A stretch of 64,000 nt of DNA, taken from contig SMSL01000005.1 of the NCBI GenBank assembly GCA_007859995.1, positions 62,001 through 126,000 of the forward strand, given 5' to 3'. Under the pieces are notes generated by a model, which was given only the letters and a program-made list of their open reading frames with translations, was not told the DNA's origin and made no database searches. The translations under genes and the position numbers were made by a program. Shown here one piece after another: positions 27,711 through 36,339 of this stretch. Each line of letters opens with the position of its first letter. The first letter of the stretch is position 1. The DNA is from Candidatus Brocadiaceae bacterium S225 (GTDB lineage: Bacteria; Planctomycetota; Brocadiia; Brocadiales; Scalinduaceae).

Positions 27711-28601
27711 TTAATTTTCAATAAAAGGACGCGCAACCTCTTCTTTGTATTTTTCCACTCCGACACGGTCAAAAGTTGACCCGATCCTCTCCCCTCTCTT
27801 ACCATTTGCATTATACCATTCGACGGTTTTGCGAATGTAGTCCAACACCTTTTCATCCGGCAGGAACAGCATAATGTTATCTGCAGTCCTCGGGTGCCTT
27901 CCATGTTTTCCACCTGCACGGACAGCCCAGCCTTTTCGTTTTGGAGTCCATGCATCAGTAGGACATGCCTTTATACAATCACCGCAATATACACATTTGT
28001 CTCTGTAGAAAATAGGCTTCCCATCTTCATCTGCAACTATCGCTCCTTCCAGACACGCCTTTTCACAAAGAGTACATCCCGTACACGGATCGTCCTCGTA
28101 GCCGGGATCGACAACACCCTGAAACCCTAAATCCATTCCTCTTGTCCTGGCACAGTCGATCGGACAGGCTGAAAACGAAATCTTGAATTTATGAGGGCAG
28201 TTCATGCCAAAAAGCTCTTTGTCTACTTCCAGCGCTTTTTTCTGCGCATCCATAATCCCGTTAGGGTTATATTCATTGCCGCCACAAGCTGTCGGAACAC
28301 GGATCCTGGGACCACAGGATGCTATTGGCTGTCCAAACGCCGCCAATTCTTTTACCGCTGCATCAAAATCGTCTATATGTACACCAACAATTTCAAGTGA
28401 CTGTCTGAAACTAAGGTGGCAATAACCCATTTTACTGTATTTTTTAGCAACTGCTGCAATCTTGGACATCTTATCGATGTCAAGCCTGCCCCCCGGGACT
28501 CTTAAACGGACCGTAAACAGGTCTTTCTGGGTCTGTTTAATAAAACCACCGGTCTTCAATTCATTAAAATCAACTCTTCCCGCACTCTTTTTCTCAGACA
28601 T
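27711..28601 (-). CDS. Sulfite/nitrite-reductase-like sirohaem protein with ferredoxin domain (AsrC/Dsr-like)
   Basis: 296 residues from the ATG at 28601, which has AAGGAG six nt upstream. It consists of a sulfite reductase half-domain (KMGYCHLSFRQSLEIVGVH), the sirohaem/4Fe-4S cysteine pairs (TACGGNEYN and NCPHKFKISFSACPIDCARTR), a 2[4Fe-4S] ferredoxin insert (CTGCTLCEKACLEGAI, CVYCGDCIKACPTDAW), and a C-terminal sulfite-reductase tail. One polypeptide of this type resembles the AsrC subunit of anaerobic sulfite reductase. AsrA/AsrB partners are not beside it. The sirohaem biosynthesis gene just upstream supports a sirohaem-containing enzyme, probably assimilatory sulfite reduction in the cytoplasm. 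Confidence 0.8.
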   Translation of the reverse strand: MSEKKSAGRVDFNELKTGGFIKQTQKDLFTVRLRVPGGRLDIDKMSKIAAVAKKYSKMGYCHLSFRQSLEIVGVHIDDFDAAVKELAAFGQPIASCGPRIRVPTACGGNEYNPNGIMDAQKKALEVDKELFGMNCPHKFKISFSACPIDCARTRGMDLGFQGVVDPGYEDDPCTGCTLCEKACLEGAIVADEDGKPIFYRDKCVYCGDCIKACPTDAWTPKRKGWAVRAGGKHGRHPRTADNIMLFLPDEKVLDYIRKTVEWYNANGKRGERIGSTFDRVGVEKYKEEVARPFIEN

Positions 28602-28864
28602 CAAATGCTCCTTAAGCCTCTATTAAATGGTGTAATTTATAAAAAAACGTAATGTTACGACGTTTCATGTTATCACTGAAAAAGAATTGTTTCAAGCAGA
28701 AAAATAGTTGTCCGTAGAGAGGAAACGATACCCTTTTGGCCGCAAAACCTGTTTTTCAGAGTGGTAAAATACCACCCTGAACGAAACGATGTACTCTATA
28801 TATCTATATATAGCCTGACAAGCAGTAACAGCTTGTTCCCATATTCCTTTAATCCAAACCCCAG

Positions 28865-29488
28865 TTACTCAAAAATGATTTCCCTCATTTTTGCCTCAGC
28901 GCTCTTAACCCCTTCATCTTTCACAGTATCAAAAATATCTTTTTCCGCCAGACGCTGGAGTATTTTTCTGCGCCTGGCGCTATCTTCTACACTGGACATT
29001 GCCAAACTGCGCATTTTAGCTAATAAATCCAGATACTCTTCATATTCTTTACCAAAGACACTCTCTAACTCTTCTCTAATTCTCCTGGCAACAGCCGGAC
29101 TTGCACCTCCGGTTGAAATACTTATACAGAGATCTCCCCTGTTTATTGTTGAAGGGACGATAAAGGAACACCGTTCAGGATAATCAACCACATTTACCAT
29201 TATGTTTCTCTTCTCCGCATCCAGCGTTACCTTTTTGTTAACCACCTCATTATCAGTTGCGGCAATTACCAGCAAAGCTCCATCTAAAAAGCACTCGTCG
29301 TATTCTCTCTTTATTAAAACAAGTCCTTCCTCATTAACCATCTCAGGACAGACCTCGGGACTGACCACTACAACGTCAGCGCCGGACTCTTTCAAACTAC
29401 ACGCTTTACGGTATGCAACCTTACCGCCGCCGATAATTACGCATTTTTTGCCTTTAACATTCAGGTGTATTGGGTAAAACTTAGACAT
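28865..29488 (-). CDS. Precorrin-2 dehydrogenase/ferrochelatase-like sirohaem synthase (CysG N-terminal type)
   Basis: 207 residues of the Met8/CysG-N/SirC type. Rossmann motif CVIIGGGKVAYRKACSLKESGA, then LLVIAATDNEVVNKKV and the characteristic NVVDYPERCSFIVPSTINRGDLCISISTGGASPAVARRIRE segment with the catalytic aspartate region. It oxidises precorrin-2 to sirohydrochlorin using NAD and may insert iron. It is placed upstream of the sulfite-reductase-like gene on the same strand, which would need sirohaem. The 263-bp gap between them holds a 9-bp hairpin near 28759-28779 but no gene. Confidence 0.88.
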   Translation of the reverse strand: MSKFYPIHLNVKGKKCVIIGGGKVAYRKACSLKESGADVVVVSPEVCPEMVNEEGLVLIKREYDECFLDGALLVIAATDNEVVNKKVTLDAEKRNIMVNVVDYPERCSFIVPSTINRGDLCISISTGGASPAVARRIREELESVFGKEYEEYLDLLAKMRSLAMSSVEDSARRRKILQRLAEKDIFDTVKDEGVKSAEAKMREIIFE

Positions 29489-29665
29489 TTTATGTAACCC
29501 ATATTCTAAAATCTCTACTTGAATTGTTTTGTATATTATATATAACTATAGAGTGGAAGAACCGCAACCAAATAAAAAAAAGTATAACAGGCGCTTAAGT
29601 CTTGTATCCTGACCGGTTACGATACAATTATCAAATAAAAAACGAAAGATTCGGGAGGCAAAAGG

Positions 29666-30499
29666 ATGGCATCTGAAAATAGTAATAAATTTCCTTCATT
29701 TATCTATGGCACTGCATGGAAAGAAGATGCTACAACCGATCTGGTAATAAAGGCAGTTTCCGCAGGATTCTCAGCTATTGATACCGCAAACCAACCCAGA
29801 CATTATCAGGAGCACCTTGTTGGAAAAGCTTTATTGAAATTAGCCGGTAAGGGAATAAACCGCGAGGGGCTGTTTCTCCAGTCAAAATTTACTCCTGCTG
29901 ATGGACATGACCAGAGAATCCCCTATGATCCTTCTGTAAACCTCACCACACAGGTGAGACAATCCTTTGAGAGTACATTGAAAAATCTTCATACGGATTA
30001 CCTGGATTCCTATCTCCTACACGGCCCCTATTCTCAACCGGGCCTGGGGGATGAGGACTGGGAGGTATGGCGTGCTATTGAAGAGATCTACAATACAGGG
30101 AAAGCCGGAGTCATCGGTATCAGTAATGTGAACATTATGCAGTTGGAGATCTTGACTGAAAAAGCGGAAGTCAGGCCTATGGTCGTACAAAACAGATGTT
30201 TTGCGAATCGGGGATGGGACAGGGAAGTCAGGGAGTTTTGCAAGGCAAACCGGATTGTCTATGAAGGTTTTTCATTATTAACCGCCAACCCTTTTGTTTT
30301 GCAGAATCCGGAAGTCCGGTCAATCGCCAGAGACCTGGGGAAAACCCCGGAACAGGTTGTATTCAGATTTTCCCTGCAGGCGGGAATGATCCCTCTTACG
30401 GGCACAACAAGTGAGCAGCACATGAAGGAAGATCTGCAGGTAACGGACTTTAAACTCAGAGACGGTGATGTACAACTGATAGAAGCGATTACCGGATAA
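29666..30499 (+). CDS. Aldo/keto reductase
   Basis: 277 residues, NADP-dependent (alpha/beta)8-barrel oxidoreductase. Catalytic tetrad candidates: Asp in AIDTANQ, Tyr in HYQEHLVGKAL, Lys in FLQSKFT, His in SYLLHGPY. The C-terminal cofactor segment reads MIPLTGTTSEQHMKEDLQ. The start has a good GGGAGG ribosome site. It is first in a run of plus-strand genes (pentapeptide protein, metallo-hydrolase, M23-like), with 20-75 bp gaps, so these may be co-transcribed. The physiological substrate is unknown. Confidence 0.85.
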   Translation: MASENSNKFPSFIYGTAWKEDATTDLVIKAVSAGFSAIDTANQPRHYQEHLVGKALLKLAGKGINREGLFLQSKFTPADGHDQRIPYDPSVNLTTQVRQSFESTLKNLHTDYLDSYLLHGPYSQPGLGDEDWEVWRAIEEIYNTGKAGVIGISNVNIMQLEILTEKAEVRPMVVQNRCFANRGWDREVREFCKANRIVYEGFSLLTANPFVLQNPEVRSIARDLGKTPEQVVFRFSLQAGMIPLTGTTSEQHMKEDLQVTDFKLRDGDVQLIEAITG

Positions 30500-30519
30500 A
30501 ATTAAGAAACGAAAAAAAT

Positions 30520-31158
30520 ATGCTGGAAAGTTCAAAAAGAAAAGTCCTCATTCACGAAACCCTTCCCGGCAGGGATTTAAAACAGGAGGATATGTCCGGC
30601 AGATGCCTGATCGGCAGTACAGTCCAGTCAATCAAGCTGCAGGACGGACGCAGCCGTTTTATAAGGGCACAGAATACACGCTTTCAAAATGTATCAATTT
30701 ATCAAGTCCTTTGCGATAAAGGATATTACCAGGACTGTAATTGGGGGAATTTACAGGTTCAGAACTCCTTTATTACCGAGAGCCATTTTTCCGGATGCAG
30801 GCTTGAAAAATCGGAAGGGAAACTAAGCTCATTTGGTTTATCTACTTTCTACGACTGCAAGCTCAAAGAGTCCCGCTTCAGTGAAGTATCATTCAGCGGT
30901 TCATGGTGGCAAGCCTGCCGGTTTGAAAATGAAGATTACTTCTTTGTTCGTTTTCCCTCCTCTGTTTTTATTGATACCCAATTTACAAAGTGCCGCTTAC
31001 AAAAGACTATTTTCAGGGCGGCAACCTTTATACGCTGCACTTTTGAGAGCTGCGACCTTAGCGACGCGGTATTTCATAAGGCACGATTTATTGAAACGCA
31101 GTGGATTGAAACCGATATTCATCAGGCAGCCAATCTGGAAGAAGTCCGATATGAGTAA
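30520..31158 (+). CDS. Pentapeptide-repeat protein
   Basis: 212 residues dominated by A(D/N/x)LxF-type pentapeptide-like repeats with a high share of Phe and Cys, for example TRFQNVS, NSFITESHFSGCRLEKS, STFYDCKLKESRFSEVSF, TQFTKCRLQKTIFRAATF and CTFESCDLSDAVFHKARF. These form a right-handed quadrilateral beta-helix. No signal peptide or enzyme motif. Functions in the family vary (DNA-gyrase protection, scaffolds), so none is assigned. It lies 20 bp after the aldo/keto reductase gene. Confidence 0.8.
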   Translation: MLESSKRKVLIHETLPGRDLKQEDMSGRCLIGSTVQSIKLQDGRSRFIRAQNTRFQNVSIYQVLCDKGYYQDCNWGNLQVQNSFITESHFSGCRLEKSEGKLSSFGLSTFYDCKLKESRFSEVSFSGSWWQACRFENEDYFFVRFPSSVFIDTQFTKCRLQKTIFRAATFIRCTFESCDLSDAVFHKARFIETQWIETDIHQAANLEEVRYE

Positions 31159-31211
31159 ATTGTATTCTATTTGACATCACAACAATCATAATTCTGAAAA
31201 AAATTACCATC

Positions 31212-31778
31212 ATGATGACCAGCTTCATATTCAGACGTTTTACCGTGGGAGGTTACGGAATCAATGGCTTCCTTGTAGCAGACCCGGAAACGCGAATCGG
31301 AGTGTTTATTGACCCGGGCGGTTTCAGTGTAGAGATAGAAGACTTTATCCGGGAACAGAAGATACAGCTCAATTCTCTCTTTTTCACACACGGCCACTGG
31401 GACCATACCGAAGGCATGCCTGATTTCAATAGCCGCTATAAAACCGAGAGCTATGCCGGGCAGGGAGAGATTCAGGATGCAAAGTACCAGTTACAGGGAG
31501 GCGAAATGATAGAGGTCGGAAACTTAAAGTTCCAGGCCATTTCCATACAGGGCCATACCCCACACGGGATTTCGTTTTATGGACACGGTTGTGTGTTTAC
31601 GGGTGATGCTCTTATGTGTGGTTCGATCGGGGGAACAATCTCTTCAAAAGCTGCACAATGCCAGATCGATCATATCCGCAAGCGTATCTTTACCCTGCCG
31701 GACGAGACACTGGTATTTCCCGCCCATGGCCCTATGACTACGGTGGGGATCGAAAAAAACAGCAATCCTTTCTTTTAA
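31212..31778 (+). CDS. Metallo-beta-lactamase-fold hydrolase (glyoxalase II-like)
   Basis: 188 residues. Zinc motif HGHWDH (HxHxDH) in LFFTHGHWDHTEGMPDF, further ligands in IQGHTPHGISFY, VFTGDALM and FPAHGPMT. This is the compact glyoxalase II/MBL-hydrolase architecture with no extra domain. Likely hydrolyses a thioester or similar small substrate in the cytoplasm. Two ATGs stand in tandem at 31212 and 31215. Third gene in the short plus-strand run. Confidence 0.85.
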   Translation: MMTSFIFRRFTVGGYGINGFLVADPETRIGVFIDPGGFSVEIEDFIREQKIQLNSLFFTHGHWDHTEGMPDFNSRYKTESYAGQGEIQDAKYQLQGGEMIEVGNLKFQAISIQGHTPHGISFYGHGCVFTGDALMCGSIGGTISSKAAQCQIDHIRKRIFTLPDETLVFPAHGPMTTVGIEKNSNPFF

Positions 31779-31853
31779 ACAAGCTATTTCCCGTTTCGCT
31801 TCATTACCTATTGCGAGATGAATATTGCAAAACTCCCTTTGTGATTAATTCCT

Positions 31854-32450
31854 ATGAAACCCGAAGAAAATACGATACCAGAATCAACATTCAAACCATT
31901 TTTTACAAAGCACAATAATTTCCATACATACGGATTCAAGGAGTGGGTATTTTATCCCGGAATGTTATTTCAGAATATGGAGACATGGTGGACAGATAAC
32001 GGCCTCAGACCCACACCTCACGAAGGAGTAGACCTCTGCTTTTACAGAGATAACGCAGGGAAGGTTCGCCGCATTGACAATGGAACAAAAATCCCCGTAA
32101 TGTATACCGGAAATATAGTTCACACCCACGATGACTTTCTGGGAAAATCAATATATATAAAACACAATATCAACGACAAAATCGGGAATGCCCTTCATAC
32201 CATATACGGACATACCACTCCACGGAATCGCCATGATACAGAAAAAAGAGTACGCGAAGGAGATATCATTGCAGAGGTCGCTGCCGTACCAGAGAACAGT
32301 AAAGTACTCCCGCATATCCATATTACCATGGCATGGATCCACAAATCGCTTCCCTGCAAGAAACTCAATTGGGACACAATTTGGACTTCCCAATCTGTTA
32401 CCATTTGTAATCCACTGGAGTATATTGACTCCAAGCTGGAAGTATCTTAA
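31854..32450 (+). CDS. M23/LytM-like peptidase-fold protein
   Basis: 198 residues. The zinc-site pattern of M23 metallopeptidases is recognisable: HEGVDL (HxxxD), ALHTIYGHT before the core strand, and PHIHITM (HxH). No signal peptide is visible, which is unusual for a peptidoglycan hydrolase, so it may act inside the cell, be exported by another route, or be non-hydrolytic. It closes a run of plus-strand genes and is convergent with the secretin-domain lipoprotein gene. Confidence 0.65.
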   Translation: MKPEENTIPESTFKPFFTKHNNFHTYGFKEWVFYPGMLFQNMETWWTDNGLRPTPHEGVDLCFYRDNAGKVRRIDNGTKIPVMYTGNIVHTHDDFLGKSIYIKHNINDKIGNALHTIYGHTTPRNRHDTEKRVREGDIIAEVAAVPENSKVLPHIHITMAWIHKSLPCKKLNWDTIWTSQSVTICNPLEYIDSKLEVS

Positions 32451-32458
32451 GTGAACTA

Positions 32459-32556
32459 AAGTGCCTAAAGTTAAAAAGGAGTTTCTACCTCTCTGCGTGT
32501 GACGCACAGGCAGGCAACTTTAGCCCACTTCAAATTTTAGGCACTTTTAACTTTTT
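32459..32556. repeat. Inverted repeat between convergent genes
   Basis: AAGTGCCTAAAGTTAAAA at the left end pairs with TTTTAGGCACTTTTAACTT-like sequence at the right end (about 32535-32556), enclosing about 60 nt. It lies between the ends of two convergent genes and could act as a bidirectional terminator or be a small repeat. No gene is seen in this gap. Confidence 0.45.
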
Positions 32557-32606
32557 CTGAGACTCAAAAAATATTCTTTAAAAAGAATTTTTTACAGAGT
32601 AATAGC

Positions 32607-33362
32607 TTACCTTATGTGAGGTGTGACAGTAATCAGAGTTTCCCTCATCTCTCCCGTCTTACGGTAACCCAGCATAGCACTGGCTACATTCTCGCCTGAA
32701 GAAGTGTCACCGCCTATTACAAGTGTCTGACCCGGACGTGCTCTTACTGTCGTTGAAAGTTCCGTCATTTCAAGATCGCCGCCATCATTTAAAAACCTGG
32801 AGAAGACGGGAGTCAGCTCCATTTCTATCAAACCGGAAGGAAGCTTTCGAGCTGTGATTTCCAGGGATCTGCCCGCCTTTCGAAATTCGTAATCTATACC
32901 ACTGTACCACCTGCCAAAGTAGAAAAACCGCGGCACAGAAATCTCCTTCCCAATGTTAATAGAACCGGATGCGCCATCAGCCAGTACCAGAAAAAGTTCA
33001 GAATCTTGAGACGACTTGAGCTTTCGTTTTGCAATATCAATCTGAGCACGAAAGTCTTCTCCGGCCACACCTATCTGCAAGCCGGATTCAGTGAAGACTT
33101 CAGAGCTGTTTGTAACAGTAACATCTCCGTATACTCTTTGTGTCAGGGCATTGATAGCAAAATAGTCTGCCACACTTGTAGTCAACAGATTCACCGTTAT
33201 CTTGATGTTATCTCCAATGGAAGCGTCCTGGTCCGCTTTGGCACGTATTCCGGCTATTTCCCGGGAAACCCGTTCATGATGGCTTCCTGATGAAGTCTGT
33301 GGAGTTATACAGCCCGTAAGAAGTTGACAGAAGCAGAGAGTAAGGATTAAATATTTAATCAT
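32607..33362 (-). CDS. Lipoprotein with a secretin-like C-terminal domain
   Basis: About 251 residues from the ATG at 33362, which begins a lipoprotein signal MIKYLILTLCFCQLLTGC with the lipobox cysteine; the frame extends 70 codons further upstream but that stretch looks non-coding. The C-terminal 120 residues resemble the secretin domain of GspD/PilQ: VFSRFLNDGGDLEMTELSTT, PGQTLVIGGDTSSGE and the final ETLITVTPHIR. N0/N1 repeats are lacking, so it is a short, stand-alone secretin-like protein. It is probably anchored in a membrane by lipid. An ExeA-like ATPase and a TPR protein are encoded 2-5 kb away, a possible secretion context. Confidence 0.6.
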   Translation of the reverse strand: MIKYLILTLCFCQLLTGCITPQTSSGSHHERVSREIAGIRAKADQDASIGDNIKITVNLLTTSVADYFAINALTQRVYGDVTVTNSSEVFTESGLQIGVAGEDFRAQIDIAKRKLKSSQDSELFLVLADGASGSINIGKEISVPRFFYFGRWYSGIDYEFRKAGRSLEITARKLPSGLIEMELTPVFSRFLNDGGDLEMTELSTTVRARPGQTLVIGGDTSSGENVASAMLGYRKTGEMRETLITVTPHIR

Positions 33363-33623
33363 GGCGGAATTATAACCAGAAGGAATAGACCTAAGCAAGC
33401 GCAAAGCATTAAAATCGCCATCCCCGGCTATCCATTTTTCCTTTATTTCCACGGCCAAAACGAACTTTCCTGATTTATCGATGACATGATGGCTATTAAC
33501 AGTATAACAGTAGATATAAATACCCAAAGATTGTAAAATGTAAAGCTGTCCGTATTGCGTTATTATCATCAATAAATAATATCAAGATGATTCAGCACAA
33601 GGCCGTTATTATTAAAAATAGAA

Positions 33624-34394
33624 ATGAATACAATTCCACCTAAAATACTTTTTCCCAGGACACGTTCACTATGGTTCGGGCTTACACTTCCACACCGGGC
33701 ACTTAAGTTGATATTTGTGAATAAATCGCTTCTGTTCTGGAGTGCACTTCCACTGGCTTTGACGTTTATACTTTTTATCTATGGTATAAGCCAATTACAG
33801 GATTGGGCAATTTCACTCCTTCAGGATTATATTACCAGCCTTGGTTTTGATCCTGCCAGCCTGATAGGCCGGTTTCTTATGTTGTCCGGTAAAATGATAT
33901 TGTGGATGGTTGCGGCCTTGACATTTATCTTTACCAGCAGTATCGTAGCTTCCCCATTTAACGATACACTGGCAGAGAGGGCAGAGAGGGTTACTGAGAT
34001 CCCATTGCCGCCGGTTACAAAAAAAACACTGAAAGCCCATGTTAAACTTATCGGAATTGATCTGTTTAAGACAGCAATAGCATTCGTAGCCGCTGTCTTC
34101 GCCATAATATTTTGCTGGGTACCAGTGATAAACATATTTGCATTTATACTCGCTTTTCTGCTTGTCACATTCCAGTATATCAGCTATCCACAAACCAGGA
34201 GAAGTATAGGCATCCGGCAGGGGGCCAAATTCCTGTGGCATCATATTTACGCCTGCACCGGTTTTGGATCAATATTTTTGCTTCTTTTTGCAATTCCGTT
34301 TTTGTCAAGTTTCGTACTGCCATTAGCAGTGATTGGTGGTACACTACTGGCGGCAAGAGCGCCGGGAACACTACAATTAGCACCTCTGAAATAA
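33624..34394 (+). CDS. EI24/CysZ-like membrane protein
   Basis: 256 residues with about four to five transmembrane helices: SLLFWSALPLALTFILFIYG, LSGKMILWMVAALTFIFTSSIVASPF, LFKTAIAFVAAVFAIIFCWVPV, and the C-terminal pair. The helix 2 to SPFNDTLAERAE transition is typical of the EI24 family (CysZ sulfate permease and relatives). In CysZ this transports sulfate; here the substrate is not known, and the sulfite-reductase cluster lies about 5 kb away. Single gene, divergent from the lipoprotein gene. Confidence 0.75.
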   Translation: MNTIPPKILFPRTRSLWFGLTLPHRALKLIFVNKSLLFWSALPLALTFILFIYGISQLQDWAISLLQDYITSLGFDPASLIGRFLMLSGKMILWMVAALTFIFTSSIVASPFNDTLAERAERVTEIPLPPVTKKTLKAHVKLIGIDLFKTAIAFVAAVFAIIFCWVPVINIFAFILAFLLVTFQYISYPQTRRSIGIRQGAKFLWHHIYACTGFGSIFLLLFAIPFLSSFVLPLAVIGGTLLAARAPGTLQLAPLK

Positions 34395-34499
34395 ATATGT
34401 TGCAGCGAAAAGGACAAGTATAGAAAAAGTTGACGCAATCTTTTGAAATGTTATTATTTGCAAGAAGGTATTGTTAATTCAACAGGAGAGAGTTAAGAG

Positions 34500-35207
34500 A
34501 TGATAAAAGACCGACAGGGGTTAGAAAGCGAAAATCCATATGAAGAAAATCATGATTGGAGGAAATTACTCGCCACATCAGAAGGTCTTATTCTTGAGAT
34601 TGGTTTGATTATTGCTTTGTTGTTTATTACCGTGCTGGGAGTGGGTTATATATATTATCAAGAGAAAGCACATGTCTTTATCGGAATGAGCGCAACAAAT
34701 ATTCTTTTCGGAAGGGCTGCCGGAATTTCATTCGGTTACTCTTTTGATATATCCAATGTATTGGTTATATGCACAAACATTATAGTTGAAACGATATTAG
34801 TGCTTATCTTTTATCCGTTTTTTGTATTCAGCTGGCAAAGTATTCTGATAATCAAACCGCTCAGAAGAATCATGGAACGCACAAATACCGTGGCCGAAGC
34901 CCATCAGGACACTATCCGCAGATATGGATTAATCGGGCTCTTTATGTTCGTATGGTTTCCATTCTGGATGACCGGACCAATGGTTGGCTGTGCGGCAGGA
35001 TATCTTTTAGGACTTAGTCCCTGGAAAAACCTTACAATCGTACTATCCAGCACTTGCCTGGCAGTAATCTGCTGGGCACTACTGCTTCGATCAATTCACG
35101 ACAGGATTGCGGAATATGGCCCTTATGCTTCAATGGTCCTTGTTATAATGATTATCATTATTGTATCTGGAATTTATTTCCTGCGGTACCTGCGACATAA
35201 ATATTAA
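34500..35207 (+). CDS. Small multidrug-export-family membrane protein (COG2426-like)
   Basis: 235 residues with about five to six transmembrane helices. The conserved centre is RYGLIGLFMFVWFPFWMTGPMVGCAAGYLLGLSPWK, the reentrant-like loop typical of Sm_multidrug_ex proteins, where Pro and Gly residues cluster. The N-terminal hydrophilic 25 residues are acidic. The start is preceded by GGAGAG. Transport activity is assumed by family only. The 147-bp gap after it contains a piece of the GTG-rich repeat seen at 38-45 kb. Confidence 0.7.
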   Translation: MIKDRQGLESENPYEENHDWRKLLATSEGLILEIGLIIALLFITVLGVGYIYYQEKAHVFIGMSATNILFGRAAGISFGYSFDISNVLVICTNIIVETILVLIFYPFFVFSWQSILIIKPLRRIMERTNTVAEAHQDTIRRYGLIGLFMFVWFPFWMTGPMVGCAAGYLLGLSPWKNLTIVLSSTCLAVICWALLLRSIHDRIAEYGPYASMVLVIMIIIIVSGIYFLRYLRHKY

Positions 35208-35354
35208 AATAGGGCTGTTTATACTATTGTTCAATTTCTGCTGTTATTGCCAACTGCCTTCTATCTTTTCTCTGCGTTCTTGGCGTGAACCTTGCTTCTT
35301 TCCTTTTTTTTCTGTTGCCTTTAACCTCAGCATTTAGTCTGTGTAAGTCTGTGG
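35208..35354. repeat. Fragment of the GTG-periodic intergenic repeat
   Basis: Contains TCTCTGCGTTCTTGGCGTG and, at 35338-35354, TCTGTGTAAGTCTGTGG, the two-hexamer phrase found repeatedly at 38.5-45 kb. This is an outlying, incomplete copy located before the accessory island. No gene. Confidence 0.6.
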
Positions 35355-36275
35355 CTATATTTCTCCTTTCTTCTCTGTGCCTTCTATCAGCTCCTTGAGG
35401 AGCTGCTTTCCCTTCCCGTTATCCGGGTTGATAGCCAAAAGATAATCAAGCCTCTGCCTGATTTCCTCTTTACTAACTCCATTAAACTTTGAACGATATT
35501 GAAAATATTGAGCTTCCGCAAGAGCCATATGTGCCTCTTCCTGAAATGGATTAAGTGAAAGCACTTTTTTGTAAGCCGCTGATGCTTCAGCATAATTTTC
35601 AATACTCTTGTAAACTACACCCAGTTGATTACATGCATCCTCATTATCAGGATCGAGTTCTATCACTTTTTTAAAGAGTTTTATGGCCTGGTCATTATCA
35701 CCGAGCTGTACATACAGATTGCCTGTATTTAAAAGTGCCTTTAAATGACAAGGATCCCTATCCAGGACGCCCTTGTATTCCTCCAGTGCTTCATCAAACA
35801 TATCATAATTGTCATAAAGAACCGCAAGGCAGAAACGGGGTGAAATATTATCAGGAGCAAGTTTAATTGCCTTATTGTACTGCTTGACAGCATCGTGATA
35901 GTTTCCTTCCAATTCCTGGACTTTTGCAAGATTGAGCATGGTCTCAACATTTCGTGGATCAAGTTCGGATGCCTGCATGTATGCCTGCCTGGCGCATCCG
36001 AAACGTTTCATTCCCTCATACACGAATCCCAGGTTATTAAATGCTTCAGGATTCATCGGTTCGAGCTCAACCACATCCTGGAAGCATTTTGCAGCCCGTT
36101 CACAATCCTTTTCCGCAAGATAGATAAATCCCAGATTCACATAAGCACTGGTAAATTTATCGTCATATTTTATACATTTCCTGTAGGCGTCTATCACCTT
36201 ATCACGTTTTGAACCGATACTGTCATACCGACACCCTTTCAAAAACAACCTTAGGGCCAGGTTCTTTTTATGCAT
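35355..36275 (-). CDS. TPR-repeat protein
   Basis: About 306 residues from the ATG at 36275. It is built of about seven tetratricopeptide repeats, each with the W/L-G-Y-A-F-A-P spacing, for example AYVNLGFIYLAEKDCERAAKCFQDVVELEP, AFNNLGFVYEGMKRFGCARQAYMQ, and so on to the end. No signal peptide or membrane segment, so probably a cytoplasmic scaffold. It follows the ExeA-like ATPase gene on the same strand with a 64-bp gap; TPR pilotins and assembly factors often accompany type II secretion or pilus genes, but here that link is inference only. Confidence 0.8.
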   Translation of the reverse strand: MHKKNLALRLFLKGCRYDSIGSKRDKVIDAYRKCIKYDDKFTSAYVNLGFIYLAEKDCERAAKCFQDVVELEPMNPEAFNNLGFVYEGMKRFGCARQAYMQASELDPRNVETMLNLAKVQELEGNYHDAVKQYNKAIKLAPDNISPRFCLAVLYDNYDMFDEALEEYKGVLDRDPCHLKALLNTGNLYVQLGDNDQAIKLFKKVIELDPDNEDACNQLGVVYKSIENYAEASAAYKKVLSLNPFQEEAHMALAEAQYFQYRSKFNGVSKEEIRQRLDYLLAINPDNGKGKQLLKELIEGTEKKGEI

Positions 36276-36339
36276 CAACTAACTCTTTAAGAATTGTTAA
36301 AAAATAGAAATTCATTACAGTGTTCTCTTCTCCTTGTAC

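Noticed and set aside
27644-27955. 103-residue minus-strand frame between the DsrE and sulfite-reductase-like genes
   Set aside because: It overlaps both recognised genes in another frame and shows no domain.
28757-28780. Terminator or riboswitch between the sirohaem synthase and sulfite-reductase-like genes
   Set aside because: The 9-bp hairpin (AGAGTGGTA with TACCACCCT) has no T run on either strand and no match to a known element, so it is left unassigned.
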